From: Herpetosiphonaceae bacterium | GTDB taxonomy: Bacteria; Chloroflexota; Chloroflexia; Chloroflexales; Kallotenuaceae | Reading direction: 5' to 3' | NCBI GenBank assembly: GCA_036374795.1 | Contig: DASUTC010000185.1 | Span: forward strand, 1-35,371 | DNA: 35,371 nucleotides | Shown here: positions 23,167 to 32,532 of the stretch, in pieces | Position numbering within the stretch: position 1 is the first letter of the stretch | How the letters are laid out: the number at the start of each line of letters is the position of its first letter | Notes under the pieces: generated by a model | Database searches by the model: none | Told to the model about the DNA's origin: nothing | Seen by the model: the letters and a program-made list of their open reading frames with translations, nothing else | Made by a program: the position numbers and the translations under genes

Positions 23167-24216
23167 CTAGTCCCGAACCGGAACCGGCACAATTTCGCGC
23201 CGTTTAGGCGGCTCGTCGTTATGGTAGTGGACGCGCCGGTAGATCATCGCCGAGACGAAGAGCGGCAGCCAGAAGGCCAGCAGCCGGTACAGCAGCGTTA
23301 CCGAGAGCGCCAGCGCGTGATCGAGGCCGAGCGTCGCCATCGTCGCGGTCATCGTCAGCTCGAACGAGCCGCCGCCGCCGGGCAGCGACGAGATCGTGCT
23401 CAGGAAGTAGGCCAGGCTATAGCCCAGCAGCACTACCGAGAAGTGCGGCCACACACCCACCGACCAGAACAGCAGCAGCAGCGTGATACAGTCGAGCAGC
23501 AGCGCCAATACATGCAGCGCGACCAGCTGGACAAAGCCGATCCGATCGCGGCTGATCAGCGCCGCGCCTTCGTACAGCTCGGCGATAAACGAAAGCACCT
23601 GGGTATCGCCCCAGTTACGCCGCAGGATGCGCGAGAGCCAGTTTTTCAGATCGAGCGCCCGCTTGGTCAGCAGCGTCCGGTCGCGGGAGAGGCCCCACAC
23701 GTACATGCCCAGCGCCATAATCAGCAGCGTCAGCAGCGCGACGATCAGCACCTGATTGACCTTGAGATCGCCGTGGGTGAAGAGATAGACGAAGCCGCTG
23801 GACAAGAGGATAAAAAAGCCGATCAGGTAGGAAAGACCGTCGAGCGTCACCGTGACCGCGCCCGTGCCGTCTGGAATGCCGCGCCGCCGCAGTTGGTAGA
23901 GCAGGAAGGCGAAGGTGCTGGTGCCTCCGGCGGGAAAGACGCGCCCCAGAAAGATCGCCACGAAGGCAACGCCATACAACGACAGCAGGCGCACATGGTA
24001 GCCCAGCAGCCGCAGGCTACGCCAGTACACCGACGCAAAGCACAGGTACACGAGGCTCTGGACGATCAGCGCGGCGGCCAGCCAGGCCGGATTCGCCATC
24101 CGCAGGATGCGCCCGACCTCGACCAGCTCTCCTCGCTGCGTGGCAACAATCGCGATGAGCAGCCCAATACAGACAATCCCAAGTATCAATCGCCAATGGC
24201 GCTTGAGCCACGCCAT
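23167..24216 (-). CDS. UPF0104 / lysylphosphatidylglycerol-synthase-type flippase-like membrane protein
   Basis: 349 aa, about eight to nine membrane helices. It resembles the transmembrane region of MprF (LPG_synthase_TM, UPF0104/AglD group): PAWLAAALIVQSLVYLCFAS, VAFVAIFLGRVFPAGGTSTF (the conserved R-x-x-P-x-G-G motif), GLSYLIGFFILL, and TISSLPGGGGSFELTMTATM near the end. The soluble aminoacyl-transfer domain of MprF is missing, so a lipid or polyprenol-linked transport role is more likely than lysyl transfer. ATG 24216 follows AGGAGG by ten bases; a start at 24285 is possible but has no better signal. It is 137 bases downstream of smc on the same strand. Confidence 0.85.
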   Translation of the reverse strand: MAWLKRHWRLILGIVCIGLLIAIVATQRGELVEVGRILRMANPAWLAAALIVQSLVYLCFASVYWRSLRLLGYHVRLLSLYGVAFVAIFLGRVFPAGGTSTFAFLLYQLRRRGIPDGTGAVTVTLDGLSYLIGFFILLSSGFVYLFTHGDLKVNQVLIVALLTLLIMALGMYVWGLSRDRTLLTKRALDLKNWLSRILRRNWGDTQVLSFIAELYEGAALISRDRIGFVQLVALHVLALLLDCITLLLLFWSVGVWPHFSVVLLGYSLAYFLSTISSLPGGGGSFELTMTATMATLGLDHALALSVTLLYRLLAFWLPLFVSAMIYRRVHYHNDEPPKRREIVPVPVRD

Positions 24217-24353
24217 AGAATGTACGCCTCCTGATACAGGCTGCGATGCAGCGCTGTCAGCCGCAAAATGCTTTACCTCTCTCATGCTGGCGGATCATAC
24301 CATAGCCATCTACGTCCGTATGTCCTTCTCACTCGTAGGCATTTTGCGGGCCA

Positions 24354-27300
24354 CTAACCAGCCAGCGAGAGCGAGCCGTCGTCCTCGACTTCCTCCAGCC
24401 GCAGCGACAGCACCCGTGATCCTCCGTCCTCCGACATGGTTATGCCGTAGAGCGTGTCGGCAGCTTCAACCGTGCCGCGATTATGCGTCACCAGGATGAA
24501 CTGCGTCTGCTGCGCAAGCTGAAGCAGCGCCTCGCGGAAGCGCACCACATTCGCCTCGTCCAGCGCAGCATCGACCTCGTCGAGGATGCAGAACGGGCTG
24601 GGATTGACCGTCAGGATCGCAAACAGCAGCGCCGCCGCCGTCAGCGCCCGCTCGCCGCCGGAGAGCAGTTGCAGGTTAAGCTGGCGCTTGCCGGGCGGCT
24701 GCGCCATAATCTCGATGCCATAGACACCGGCGTCGCTCTCGTCGTGGAGCAGCACCAGCCGGGCCGAGCCTCCGCCGAAAAGCCGGGTAAACATCCGGCT
24801 GAACTCCTGCCCGACGGCCTCGAACGTCGCCGCGAAGTGCTCCTGCATCACCTGATCGAGATGGCCGATCGCCTCACGCAGCGCGACCGTCGCCGCGCGC
24901 ACGTCGGCGAGCTGCTCGTTCAAGAAGCCGTAGCGCTCCTGCGTGGCGCGGTACTCCTCCGGCGCGAGCGCATTGACCGGTCCCATCCGTCTTAGCCGCG
25001 TCCGTAGCTGCTCGATCCGCTGCGCAAGCGTCGCGGCCTCGGATGACTCGTCGGCCTCCGCCGTCTCGGAGGCAGCCCGCTCGGCTACAAGCTGCTCGAC
25101 ATCGATGCTATCTTCCGCCGCGCGCTCCCAGAGCGCATCACGATCGGAGCGCCGCCGCTGTAGCTCGACTGCCGCCGCGCCGTGTGTCGCCTCAAGCGTG
25201 AGCGTCGCGCCGGTCAGCTCGCGCTCACGCGCCTCAAGCGCCTCGAGACGCTGCTCGGCCTCCCGCAGGGTAGCCTGGGCGGTCGTCACCTGCTCGCTCA
25301 CCGCCTGCGCCTGCGCCTGCTGCTCCGACTGACGCGCCTGCAATATCTCGATCGTCTGCGTGAGTGCCTCAAGCTCGTGCGCCAGATGTTGCGCCTGCTG
25401 CGCGACCATCGCCTGCTCGCCGGTCGCGCGCTCGGCGGCCTGCTCCTGCGCCCGCACCGCGGCGATCTGGCTGCGATGCTCGGCCTCCTGCTGGGCCACT
25501 CGCGCGCGTAGCTCACGCAGCGCCGCCTCGTCGTTGCCCATCGCCGCCAGCCGCTCGGTCAGCCCCGCCTCGGCAGCGCTGGTCTGGGCCTGCGCCCGAC
25601 GATGCGCCGCCTCTGCCGTCTCGACCACAGCCTGACCAGCCCGCGTCTGCTGCTCAAGCGTGGATTGCTCACGCCGCAGATCGTCACGGCGGCGCTGGAG
25701 CGCGGCAAGATCGGCCTCGGCGCGATGGTGTACCCGCCGCCGCTCCTCGACGCTGCGCTGCGCCTGATCGCGGGCCGTGCGCGCCTCACGCTGCACCATC
25801 TCGGCCTGCCGTAGCTCAAGCTGCACCACATCGATGCGCTGCGTGGTCGCGCCGCGCTCCGTTTGCAGCCGCTCGATCAACTGCTGCGCCGTCGATAGCT
25901 GCGCCGGAAGCTCGCGCAACTCGCGCTCCCGGCGGAGCGTGCCACTCTCACGAGTGGCAGCGCCGCCCGTCACCGCGCCGCCGGTCGCCACCTGCTCGCC
26001 GCTCAGCGTCACGATCGTCCAGCCGCCCTCAAGCTCCGGCAGCGCCCGGCGTGCGGCGGCCAGATCCTCGGCGATCAGCGTGCGGCCCAGCAGATACACC
26101 GCGATCGGCGCGTACTGCCCATCGACAGCGATCAGATCTGCGGCCACGCCACGGATACCCGGCAGCGGCGGCACCGCTAAACGACGCGCGGGCTTGAGCG
26201 TATCCAGCGGCAGGAAGGTCGCCCGCCCGGTATTCGTACGCTTGAGCTGAGCAATTGCGGCCTCGGCATCGCTCCAGCGCTCCACCACGATATGCTGGAG
26301 TCGCGCGCCCAGGGCCACCTCGATCGCCGTCTCAAGCTCAGCGGGCACGCGCAGCAGCGACGAGACGAGCGCAAAGCGGGAGCGATTCTCGCGCTCGGCC
26401 CACTGCATCGCCGCGCGCACGCCCGCGAAGGTGCCCTCGTAGGAGCGCGCCAGCCGGTTGAGCGCGTCGTAGCGCGCCTGTAGCTCGCCATGCGCCCGCC
26501 GCGCGCCGGTGATCCGCTCGTCAAGCTGATCGCGCTCGCGCCGGAGCGCCTCGCCGTCGGCCCGCAGCGTATCCAGATCTTTGCTCACAGCCGCGATGTG
26601 CTGCTCGGCCTCCGCGACCGCCTGCTGCGCCGACGTGACCTCAGCATCCCGCTGCTCGCACAGCGCCGCGCTCTGCTGGATCGTGGCCGCTAGCTCGGCC
26701 TGCTCAGCGATGATCGTCGTCAAGCGCCGCGCCAGGGATTGCTGCCGGACGCGCTCAGTCTCAAGCGCGGTCGTCGCCCGCACCAGCGCCTCGCGCTGCG
26801 CGGCCAGCTCCGCCTCTGCGGCTCGACGTGCATCTAGCTCGCGCCGCAACGCTGTCTCGGCCTCGTGCAGCCGCGCGCGCTCTGTGCTCAGCGCGGCCTC
26901 ACGCTGTGCGGCCTGTGCCGCCAACTGCTCGACCTGCTCCCGCGCCGCCTGCGCCGCCGTCTCAAGCTGGCTCCGGCGCTGCGCAAGCTCGGCCTGTCGC
27001 TGCCGCAGCCCCGTCGAGCGCTCCTGCGCCACAGCCAGCTCACGCGCCGACGCCTCGGCCTGCTGCGTCGCCCGCGCTAACGCCGATCGCAACTGATCCA
27101 GCGTGGCGCGGCGCTGCCGCATCTGCTCGCGATCGGCCTGGAGCGTCTGGACGACCGCTTCACGCGCCGCGCGCTTCTCGGCCAGCTCCGCCGCCAGTCG
27201 CGTCTCGTCGGTTTCGGCGGCTGCCAACTGCTCGGTCGTCTCGGTCCACTGCTGCGCGTAGTGCCGCCGCAGCAGCGCCCCCAGCTCGGCCTCAACCGCG

Positions 27301-27938
27301 CCGACCGCCTCGGCGTCGCGCGCCTGGCGCTTGAGCGTGCGTAGCTGCGGCTCAAGCTCGCTGACCAGATCGCTGAGCCGCACCAGATTGGCCTCCGTCT
27401 CGCGCAGCCGCCGCTCCGCCTCCTGCTTTTTGGCCTGATACGGCCCGATCTCCGCCGCGTCTTCAAACAAGCGCCGCCGCTCTTCGGGCTGTAGCGCCAG
27501 CGCCGCGTCGACCAGGCCCTGGTTGATCAGCGTGTAGCTTGAGCCAAGCGGCGCGACGGCATCCAGCACGTCGCGCAGCCGCACGCGCGCCCGGTTGATC
27601 GTGTACTCGCTCTCGCCGCTGCGATAGGCCCGCCGCCCGATCGTCACCTCGTCGTAGGGCAGCGCCAGCAGACGATCGGCGTTATCAATCGTCAGAAAGA
27701 CCTCGGCAAAGCCCATCGGCGCGCGCCCTTTCCCGCCGCCAAAGATCAGATCCTCGGTCCGCTTCGAGCGCAAGTTGGCAAAGCTCTGCTCGCCCAGAAC
27801 CCAGCGCACCGCGTCGGCCACGTTCGATTTGCCGGAGCCGTTCGGCCCGACGACCGCCGTCACGCCCGGCGGAAACTCAAACGTCGTGCGCTGCGCGAAG
27901 GTCTTGAAGCCGTAGATTTCGAGGCGCTTAAGATACAT
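24354..27938 (-). CDS. smc: Chromosome segregation ATPase SMC
   Basis: 1194 aa, standard full length. N-terminal head: [20 protein letters not shown], with Walker [10 protein letters not shown] at 31-39. A long coiled coil rich in Gln, Arg, Glu and Ala follows (~165-500). The hinge is around 505-640 ([37 protein letters not shown]), then the return coil to ~1010. The C-terminal head has [18 protein letters not shown] (signature) and [13 protein letters not shown] (Walker B and D loop). The protein organises and segregates the chromosome with ScpA/ScpB, which are not in the window. The start at 27938 has no ribosome-binding site, and a short frame overlaps it. Confidence 0.97.
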   Translation of the reverse strand: MYLKRLEIYGFKTFAQRTTFEFPPGVTAVVGPNGSGKSNVADAVRWVLGEQSFANLRSKRTEDLIFGGGKGRAPMGFAEVFLTIDNADRLLALPYDEVTIGRRAYRSGESEYTINRARVRLRDVLDAVAPLGSSYTLINQGLVDAALALQPEERRRLFEDAAEIGPYQAKKQEAERRLRETEANLVRLSDLVSELEPQLRTLKRQARDAEAVGAVEAELGALLRRHYAQQWTETTEQLAAAETDETRLAAELAEKRAAREAVVQTLQADREQMRQRRATLDQLRSALARATQQAEASARELAVAQERSTGLRQRQAELAQRRSQLETAAQAAREQVEQLAAQAAQREAALSTERARLHEAETALRRELDARRAAEAELAAQREALVRATTALETERVRQQSLARRLTTIIAEQAELAATIQQSAALCEQRDAEVTSAQQAVAEAEQHIAAVSKDLDTLRADGEALRRERDQLDERITGARRAHGELQARYDALNRLARSYEGTFAGVRAAMQWAERENRSRFALVSSLLRVPAELETAIEVALGARLQHIVVERWSDAEAAIAQLKRTNTGRATFLPLDTLKPARRLAVPPLPGIRGVAADLIAVDGQYAPIAVYLLGRTLIAEDLAAARRALPELEGGWTIVTLSGEQVATGGAVTGGAATRESGTLRRERELRELPAQLSTAQQLIERLQTERGATTQRIDVVQLELRQAEMVQREARTARDQAQRSVEERRRVHHRAEADLAALQRRRDDLRREQSTLEQQTRAGQAVVETAEAAHRRAQAQTSAAEAGLTERLAAMGNDEAALRELRARVAQQEAEHRSQIAAVRAQEQAAERATGEQAMVAQQAQHLAHELEALTQTIEILQARQSEQQAQAQAVSEQVTTAQATLREAEQRLEALEARERELTGATLTLEATHGAAAVELQRRRSDRDALWERAAEDSIDVEQLVAERAASETAEADESSEAATLAQRIEQLRTRLRRMGPVNALAPEEYRATQERYGFLNEQLADVRAATVALREAIGHLDQVMQEHFAATFEAVGQEFSRMFTRLFGGGSARLVLLHDESDAGVYGIEIMAQPPGKRQLNLQLLSGGERALTAAALLFAILTVNPSPFCILDEVDAALDEANVVRFREALLQLAQQTQFILVTHNRGTVEAADTLYGITMSEDGGSRVLSLRLEEVEDDGSLSLAG

Positions 27939-27963
27939 TGGGTGGATACATTTGTGTGGTCAT
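27928..27963 (-). CDS. Possible 11-codon upstream frame overlapping the smc start
   Basis: ATG at 27963 opens [11 protein letters not shown] and a TAA that ends ten bases beyond the smc ATG (27938), in a different frame. If transcription begins near 27966 as the -10 predicts, this frame is almost leaderless. smc itself has no visible ribosome-binding site, so coupling through this frame is conceivable. It may be chance. Confidence 0.25.
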   Translation of the reverse strand: MTTQMYPPNVS

Positions 27964-27972
27964 GGCAGCCGC

Positions 27973-27981
27973 ATTATAGCA
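27973..27981 (-). promoter_or_regulatory. smc promoter, perfect extended -10
   Basis: The minus strand reads TGCTATAAT, an ideal extended -10 (TGn plus TATAAT). The -35 position (CGGCAT) is poor, as allowed for extended -10 promoters. Transcription would begin near 27966, leaving a ~28-base leader before the smc ATG. Confidence 0.55.
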
Positions 27982-28019
27982 GAAGTCGCGCGACATGCCG
28001 CAGCCCATGCGGCCCGTGC

Positions 28020-29033
28020 TCACACGTTGCGCTGCGGATGCGCCAGCACCGGCTGCTCCTGATCTGTAGGCCGCGCCGCGCCGCGCCGGAACAGCAGCCG
28101 CCACCAGGCCGGACGCGGACGAGTCACGTCCATGCCGCGCCGGAGTCCCTCGCCCAGCAGCGTAAAGCCGATCAGCGCCAGCGCCGTCAGGCTCCCGGCA
28201 AAGAGCGATGCCCAGGGCGTGCGGTAGAGCTGAAGGAAGAATTGCGAAAGCATCTGCCCCAGCTCAGGATAGCCCGCCGTTTGCAGGTATTGCCGATCGA
28301 AGTTGCCGACCGAGTCCTCGTACACAAAGCCGCCGCCGATGAAATAGCCCAGGTAGCCCAGCTCGGCGATCACCAGCAGCGCCGCGCTCAGCTCGAAGGC
28401 CAGCAGCATCGGCAGGATCGACCAGAGCTGCGGCAGCACGTGATGCCAGAGCAGCCCGCCGGAGCGTCGCCCGATCGCGCGGGCGCTCTCGATGAACGGC
28501 GCTTGCAGCACCACCTGCGTCCGGCTTTTGACCAGCGCCGCCGTGTCGCACCAGGCCGTCAGCGTCAGCGCCACCACAAACACCAGCAGCGCGGGCGCGT
28601 CGTTGAAGGCGGTCATCACGGCAATCGCCACGATCAGCAGCGGCACCGCCACGCACACGCCGATCAGCCCGTCGATCAGATGCGCCAGCCGCCCGCCGAA
28701 CCACCCGGCGATCACGCCCAGCAGCACGCCGACCGCCAGCCGCACCAGCGCGATCGTCAGGCAGAGCACCAGCGTTGGACGCACTGCCCACAGCAGGCGG
28801 CTCAGAATGTCGCGGCTGACAATATCCAGGCCCAGCGGGTACTCCGAGCTGATGAACGGCCCCAGCGAGCGCATCGGAGTCGGCCCGTAGACCACGCCGT
28901 CCACGAAGATCACGCCGGTGCGCTCCATCGGATCGTGGGGCGCGAGCGCAGGCCCGAAGAGCGCCAGCCCGACAATCACGACGCTCAGCAGACCGCCGAT
29001 GTACAGCGAGTAGTTGTGTGAGGTAGCGCGCAT
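28020..29033 (-). CDS. ABC transporter permease, DppC/OppC type
   Basis: 337 aa. Inner-membrane subunit of a dipeptide/nickel-type importer. One N-terminal helix (YIGGLLSVVIVGLALFGPA) and the YPLGLDIVSRDILSRLLWAV motif are standard for DppC. Next come the core helices VLCLTIALVRLAVGVLLGVI and the coupling EAA loop ESARAIGRRSGGLLWHHVLP, which docks on the ATPase. The insert between the last helices (FIGGGFVYEDSVGNFDRQYL) is unlike textbook DppC. ATG 29033 has GGGAG five bases ahead; the upstream extension is repeat. It pairs with the DppB-type gene at 29338-30297. No ATPase or binding-protein gene is in the window. Confidence 0.88.
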   Translation of the reverse strand: MRATSHNYSLYIGGLLSVVIVGLALFGPALAPHDPMERTGVIFVDGVVYGPTPMRSLGPFISSEYPLGLDIVSRDILSRLLWAVRPTLVLCLTIALVRLAVGVLLGVIAGWFGGRLAHLIDGLIGVCVAVPLLIVAIAVMTAFNDAPALLVFVVALTLTAWCDTAALVKSRTQVVLQAPFIESARAIGRRSGGLLWHHVLPQLWSILPMLLAFELSAALLVIAELGYLGYFIGGGFVYEDSVGNFDRQYLQTAGYPELGQMLSQFFLQLYRTPWASLFAGSLTALALIGFTLLGEGLRRGMDVTRPRPAWWRLLFRRGAARPTDQEQPVLAHPQRNV

Positions 29034-29040
29034 GGAGGCT

Positions 29041-29323
29041 CCCGTTCGATCAAGTTCCAAGTTCCAAGTTTCAAGTTTCGAGTTCATCGAACTTTGAACA
29101 TTGAACTCGCCTTGTTCCCTTGTTCTTTTGTTCCCTTGTTCTTTGTTTGTCGTTGCAGGCCCTCACCCCGCTTCGCTCCGCTCAGCACCCCTTCCCCGCC
29201 CTCGCGGGTCCCGTTCCCGCTCGGTGTGCGCAGGCGAGGGGAGAAGCGGTGCCCGGTTCTTTTGTTCCCTTGTTCTTTTGTTCCTTTGTTCCCTTGTTCT
29301 TTTGTTCCTTTGTTCCTTTGTTC
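29041..29323 (-). repeat. Composite intergenic repeat, copy E (largest)
   Basis: Read on the minus strand it has three modules. Eight perfect tandem octamers (29323-29260; GAACAAAG, GAACAAAA and GAACAAGG types) come first. Next is a ~95-base G+C-rich core (29255-29160, with GGGGAAGGGG and GGTGAGGGCCTGC). A second block of four octamers follows (29141-29110), and then heptamers TCGAAAC, TTGAAAC, TTGGAAC and TTGGAAC (29081-29054). The heptamers end ~20 bases before the DppC-type start codon. Order and orientation match copy A. The block fills the 304 bases between two permease genes that would normally be adjacent. Frames here are repeat translations (GNKGTKEQ, LETWNLEL). Confidence 0.9.
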
Positions 29324-29337
29324 TCTCATCCCCAGTC

Positions 29338-30297
29338 TCAGGCAAGCGCTGGATGCTGCTCGGTTTCACGCAGACGCGGATCGACGGCGTGCGCTACGAT
29401 GCTTGCCACGAAATCGGCCAGCAGCAGCAGCGCGCCAAAGAGCACAAAGATAAACGCCAGCAGCTCAGGGTTCAAAAAGATGTGTGTTGCGGACAGACGA
29501 TTGCTAAGCGCGATCGTGTGCATGAACATCCGCCCAACGCCGCGCCAGTCGAAGAGCGCCTCGACCAGGATCAGCCCGCTCACCAGGAAGCGCAGCGATT
29601 GGCCCATCGCGACCATCACCGGCGCGACGATGTTGGGCAGCGCATGACGCCAGAGCAGCGCGGGCCAGCTCAGGCCCTTGCCCAGCGCCACGCGGGCGTA
29701 ATCCTGCTGGAGCTCGTGCTCTAGCAATCCCGCCGTGATATACGCGACGTAGAGCACAGGCCGCACGGCCAGCGTGATCGTCGGGATGATCAGATGCGCG
29801 TCCAGGCCAAAGCCCTGGATCGGAATGAACGTGCCACGGCCCCAGTAGAGGTAGCGCGAGCCGTACAGGATCGCCGCGATCAGCACGCTGCCCAGGAAGA
29901 AGCCCGGCAGCGCCGAGCCGATCGTCAGCACAAGCTGCGCCCGTGGCGCGATCCGCCTGGTGTCGCGGCGGATCGCCAGCATGCCCAGCAGCGGCCCCAG
30001 CACCACGATCAGCGCCAGCGCCAGCCCGACCAAGATCAGGCTATTCTTGAGCGGCGTGGCGATGTAGGCCGGAATAGGCGACTTATCGATCGCGCCGAAG
30101 TTGCCCGCGAGCGCCCGCCTGAGATACTCGCCGTACGACGAAAAGAAGGGCGGCGCAGCCTCCCGCTCGACCAGCCGCCCAAAGGAGTTGACGAATTGGC
30201 GCGGGCCGAAGCTGTGGGCGTAGAAGAAGCCAAAGGCGTTGAGCAGCGGCACGAGCACGACGATCAGCGCCAGCTTGCGGGCGATCAGGCGGACCAC
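29338..30297 (-). CDS. ABC transporter permease, DppB/OppB type
   Basis: 319 aa partner of the DppC-type permease. It begins with a helix (KLALIVVLVPLLNAFGFFYA), then the periplasmic region with FGRLVEREAAPPFFSSYGEY and ALAGNFGAIDKSPI (GNFG is the family mark). Core helices are LILVGLALALIVVLGPLLGM and LTIGSALPGFFLGSVLIAAI, followed by the EAA loop QDYARVALGKGLSWPALLWR and a C-terminal helix pair. The start is GTG 30297, six bases after AGGAG. It is upstream of DppC on the same strand but separated by repeat copy E. The missing ATPases and binding protein must be elsewhere, or the pair is an orphan. Confidence 0.88.
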   Translation of the reverse strand: MVRLIARKLALIVVLVPLLNAFGFFYAHSFGPRQFVNSFGRLVEREAAPPFFSSYGEYLRRALAGNFGAIDKSPIPAYIATPLKNSLILVGLALALIVVLGPLLGMLAIRRDTRRIAPRAQLVLTIGSALPGFFLGSVLIAAILYGSRYLYWGRGTFIPIQGFGLDAHLIIPTITLAVRPVLYVAYITAGLLEHELQQDYARVALGKGLSWPALLWRHALPNIVAPVMVAMGQSLRFLVSGLILVEALFDWRGVGRMFMHTIALSNRLSATHIFLNPELLAFIFVLFGALLLLADFVASIVAHAVDPRLRETEQHPALA

Positions 30298-30436
30298 GAC
30301 GATCTCCTAGTCTACAAACGCTGGTAGCACAGGTTTAACCACCAAACGCGGCGCGCGGTTCAACGTCCCATACAAAACACAGACGGCTCGCCCGAAAGCA
30401 AGCCGCCCACACTGCCATGATCCGAGATCGTGGCCG
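30298..30436. other. Intergenic region between MsbA-like and DppB-like genes
   Basis: No gene. GGCTCGC and GCAAGCC (30385-30404) could form a small imperfect hairpin after the exporter stop at 30437, but the tail is not U-rich. Confidence 0.3.
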
Positions 30437-32383
30437 CTACATGCCCGAACCGATCGCCGCCGACTCTTCGCGCTGACCGGCCTCGCGGCTGAACTGAAGC
30501 GAGTACAGCCGACTGTACAGCCCGCCCATTGCCATCAGCTCGTGGTGGCTGCCCAGCTCGACGATCCGCCCGCTCTCCATCACCGCGATCCGGTTGGCGA
30601 TCTGCACCGTCGAAAGCCGATGCGCGATCACGAACGTTGTTCGGCCTCGCATCAGCCGCTCCAGCGCCTCCTGCACCAGCGCCTCCGACTCCGAGTCGAG
30701 CGCCGATGTGGCCTCGTCAAGGATCAGGATGCGCGGATCTTTGAGCAGCGCCCGCGCAATCGCCACACGCTGCCGCTGCCCGCCCGACAGCTTCACGCCG
30801 CGCTCGCCGACGACCGTGTTGTAGCCCTGCGGCAGCTCCTTGATGAAGCGATGCGCGTTCGCGGCCTCAGCCGCCTCGATCATCTCGGCCTCGGTCGCGT
30901 CGAGCTTGCCGTAGAGGATGTTCTCGCGGATCGACCCTGAGAAGAGCAGCGTCTCCTGCGGCACGATCCCGATCTGCTCGCGCAGCGTGTGCAGCTTCAC
31001 ATCGCGCAGATCGTAGCCGTCGATCGTGATCGCGCCGCCGGTCGGATCGTAGAAGCGCGGGATCATATTGACCAGCGTGGTCTTGCCCGCGCCGCTCGGC
31101 CCGACCAGCGCCAGGATCTCGCCCGGCTGCATGCTGATCGTGATCCCGCGCAGCACCGGCTCGTAGCCCTCGTTGCTCTCGTAGGCAAACTGCACCCCGT
31201 CGAAGACGATCGCGCCCTTAACCGGCGGCAGCGGAATTGCGTCGGGCTTGTCTCGAATGTCGGGCTCGGTATCCAGGATCGCAAACACGCGCTGTGTCGC
31301 GCCCAGCGCCTCTTGAAGCTGGCTGTACAGCCCGGTGAACGTGCCCAGCGACGCGGCGATCGTGCCCGAATAGATCAGGAACGAAACCAGATCGCCAGGA
31401 CTCATCTGCCCGGAGACGACCTGCCGACCGCCGTACCACAGCACCAGCACCAGCGCGGTAAAGCCCAGGAACGACACGATCGGCAAGAACGTCGCGCGCA
31501 CTCTGGTGCGGCGCATCGACGTGCGAAACGCCTCTTCGATCGCGTGGCGGAAGCGCTTGATCTCGTACGGCTCGCGCGCAAACGATTGCACAACGCGAAT
31601 GCCGGAGACTGTTTCTTCCAGCACCGCCGTCGCGTTCGCCATCCGATCCTGAACCTCGGTCGAGATGCCGCGAATCCGCCGACCGAAGTAGATGCCCGCC
31701 AGCAGCATGCCCGGCACGACGACCATCGTCAGCAGCGTGAGACGCACGCTGAGGAAGAGCATCAGCGCCAGGCCGCCGGTAAACGTCACCAGATTTTGCA
31801 GAAACGTCGCGATGTTGACCGTGGTCACGCTCTGGATCGTCGTCACATCGTTGGTCACGCGCGACGTGATCTCGCCCACGTGCCGATCGCTGAAGAAGCG
31901 CAGCGACATGCGCTGGATATGCTCGTAGGTCTGCATGCGCAGATCGGCCATCACGCGCTCGCCCACAAAGGTCAGGAAGTAGCTCTGCACGAAGTTGAAG
32001 AACGCCTGGAGCACGAACACGCCGAGCATCACCAGCGCGACCCAGTTGAGGACGCCGCCACGAAACTGCGGCGGGTTGCGCTTGAGTACGTTGCCGTAGA
32101 AATCGCCGACAAAGCCGAAGATCGTCGAGCGACCGGAGGTAGTCTGGCCGGAGATCGCGTCGACGAGCAGGCCCGATACCAGCGGGACCATCAGGCCGAG
32201 CATGCTGGAGACGAACAGGCACAGGATCGCAATGCCCAGGCGTTTGCGGTAGGGCCTGACGTAGCTAAACAGGCGGCGCCAGTTGATCTCCGCGACCGCC
32301 TGCATTCCAGGCGGCGAAGGCTCGCGTTCAGCAGCGTCGCTGTGCGGCTGCGCGCCTGCATGATCGATCGTCGCGTCTGACAC
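30437..32383 (-). CDS. ABC exporter, fused membrane and ATPase domains (MsbA/LmrA-like)
   Basis: 648 aa half-transporter that would act as a homodimer. After a ~35-residue polar start come six membrane helices (~45-345; RLGIAILCLFVSSMLGLMVP opens the first). The cytoplasmic loop contains RMSLRFFSDRHVGEITSRVT. The ATPase domain (~385-640) has the A-loop FAYES, Walker A GPSGAGKTT, Q-loop GIVPQETLLFSGSIRENI, signature LSGGQRQRVAIARALL, Walker B ILILDEATSALD and the switch His in IAHRLST. Relatives export lipids, drugs or peptides; no context points to one. The start is GTG 32383 with GAGGAG five bases ahead. It is downstream of the phosphohexomutase gene but separated from it by a terminator. 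Confidence 0.95.
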   Translation of the reverse strand: MSDATIDHAGAQPHSDAAEREPSPPGMQAVAEINWRRLFSYVRPYRKRLGIAILCLFVSSMLGLMVPLVSGLLVDAISGQTTSGRSTIFGFVGDFYGNVLKRNPPQFRGGVLNWVALVMLGVFVLQAFFNFVQSYFLTFVGERVMADLRMQTYEHIQRMSLRFFSDRHVGEITSRVTNDVTTIQSVTTVNIATFLQNLVTFTGGLALMLFLSVRLTLLTMVVVPGMLLAGIYFGRRIRGISTEVQDRMANATAVLEETVSGIRVVQSFAREPYEIKRFRHAIEEAFRTSMRRTRVRATFLPIVSFLGFTALVLVLWYGGRQVVSGQMSPGDLVSFLIYSGTIAASLGTFTGLYSQLQEALGATQRVFAILDTEPDIRDKPDAIPLPPVKGAIVFDGVQFAYESNEGYEPVLRGITISMQPGEILALVGPSGAGKTTLVNMIPRFYDPTGGAITIDGYDLRDVKLHTLREQIGIVPQETLLFSGSIRENILYGKLDATEAEMIEAAEAANAHRFIKELPQGYNTVVGERGVKLSGGQRQRVAIARALLKDPRILILDEATSALDSESEALVQEALERLMRGRTTFVIAHRLSTVQIANRIAVMESGRIVELGSHHELMAMGGLYSRLYSLQFSREAGQREESAAIGSGM

Positions 32384-32469
32384 GGAAGCTCCTCATCTGC
32401 GGCCTATACCTACAAGATACAGGATCTATCGGGGCCGCGCAAGCCCTGCGCGCAGCGCCATGATGCAAA

Positions 32470-32498
32470 CAAACCAGGTCGGGATCGAACCTGGTTTG
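32470..32498 (-). terminator. Terminator after the phosphohexomutase gene
   Basis: CAAACCAGGT and ACCTGGTTTG form a perfect ten-pair stem with a nine-base loop. On the minus strand it is followed by TTTGC and lies 34 bases after the stop at 32533. Confidence 0.75.
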
Positions 32499-32532
32499 TC
32501 TTGAGCACGCTGTGATCCGCTGCCGGAGCGGG

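Noticed and set aside
29110-29323. Tandem repeats considered as a CRISPR array
   Set aside because: The units are 8 bp, contiguous and without spacers; no cas genes are present.
29084-29329. Small frame rich in GNKGTKEQ units as a possible protein
   Set aside because: It is simply the octamer repeat read in frame; it has no start signal or independent coding evidence.
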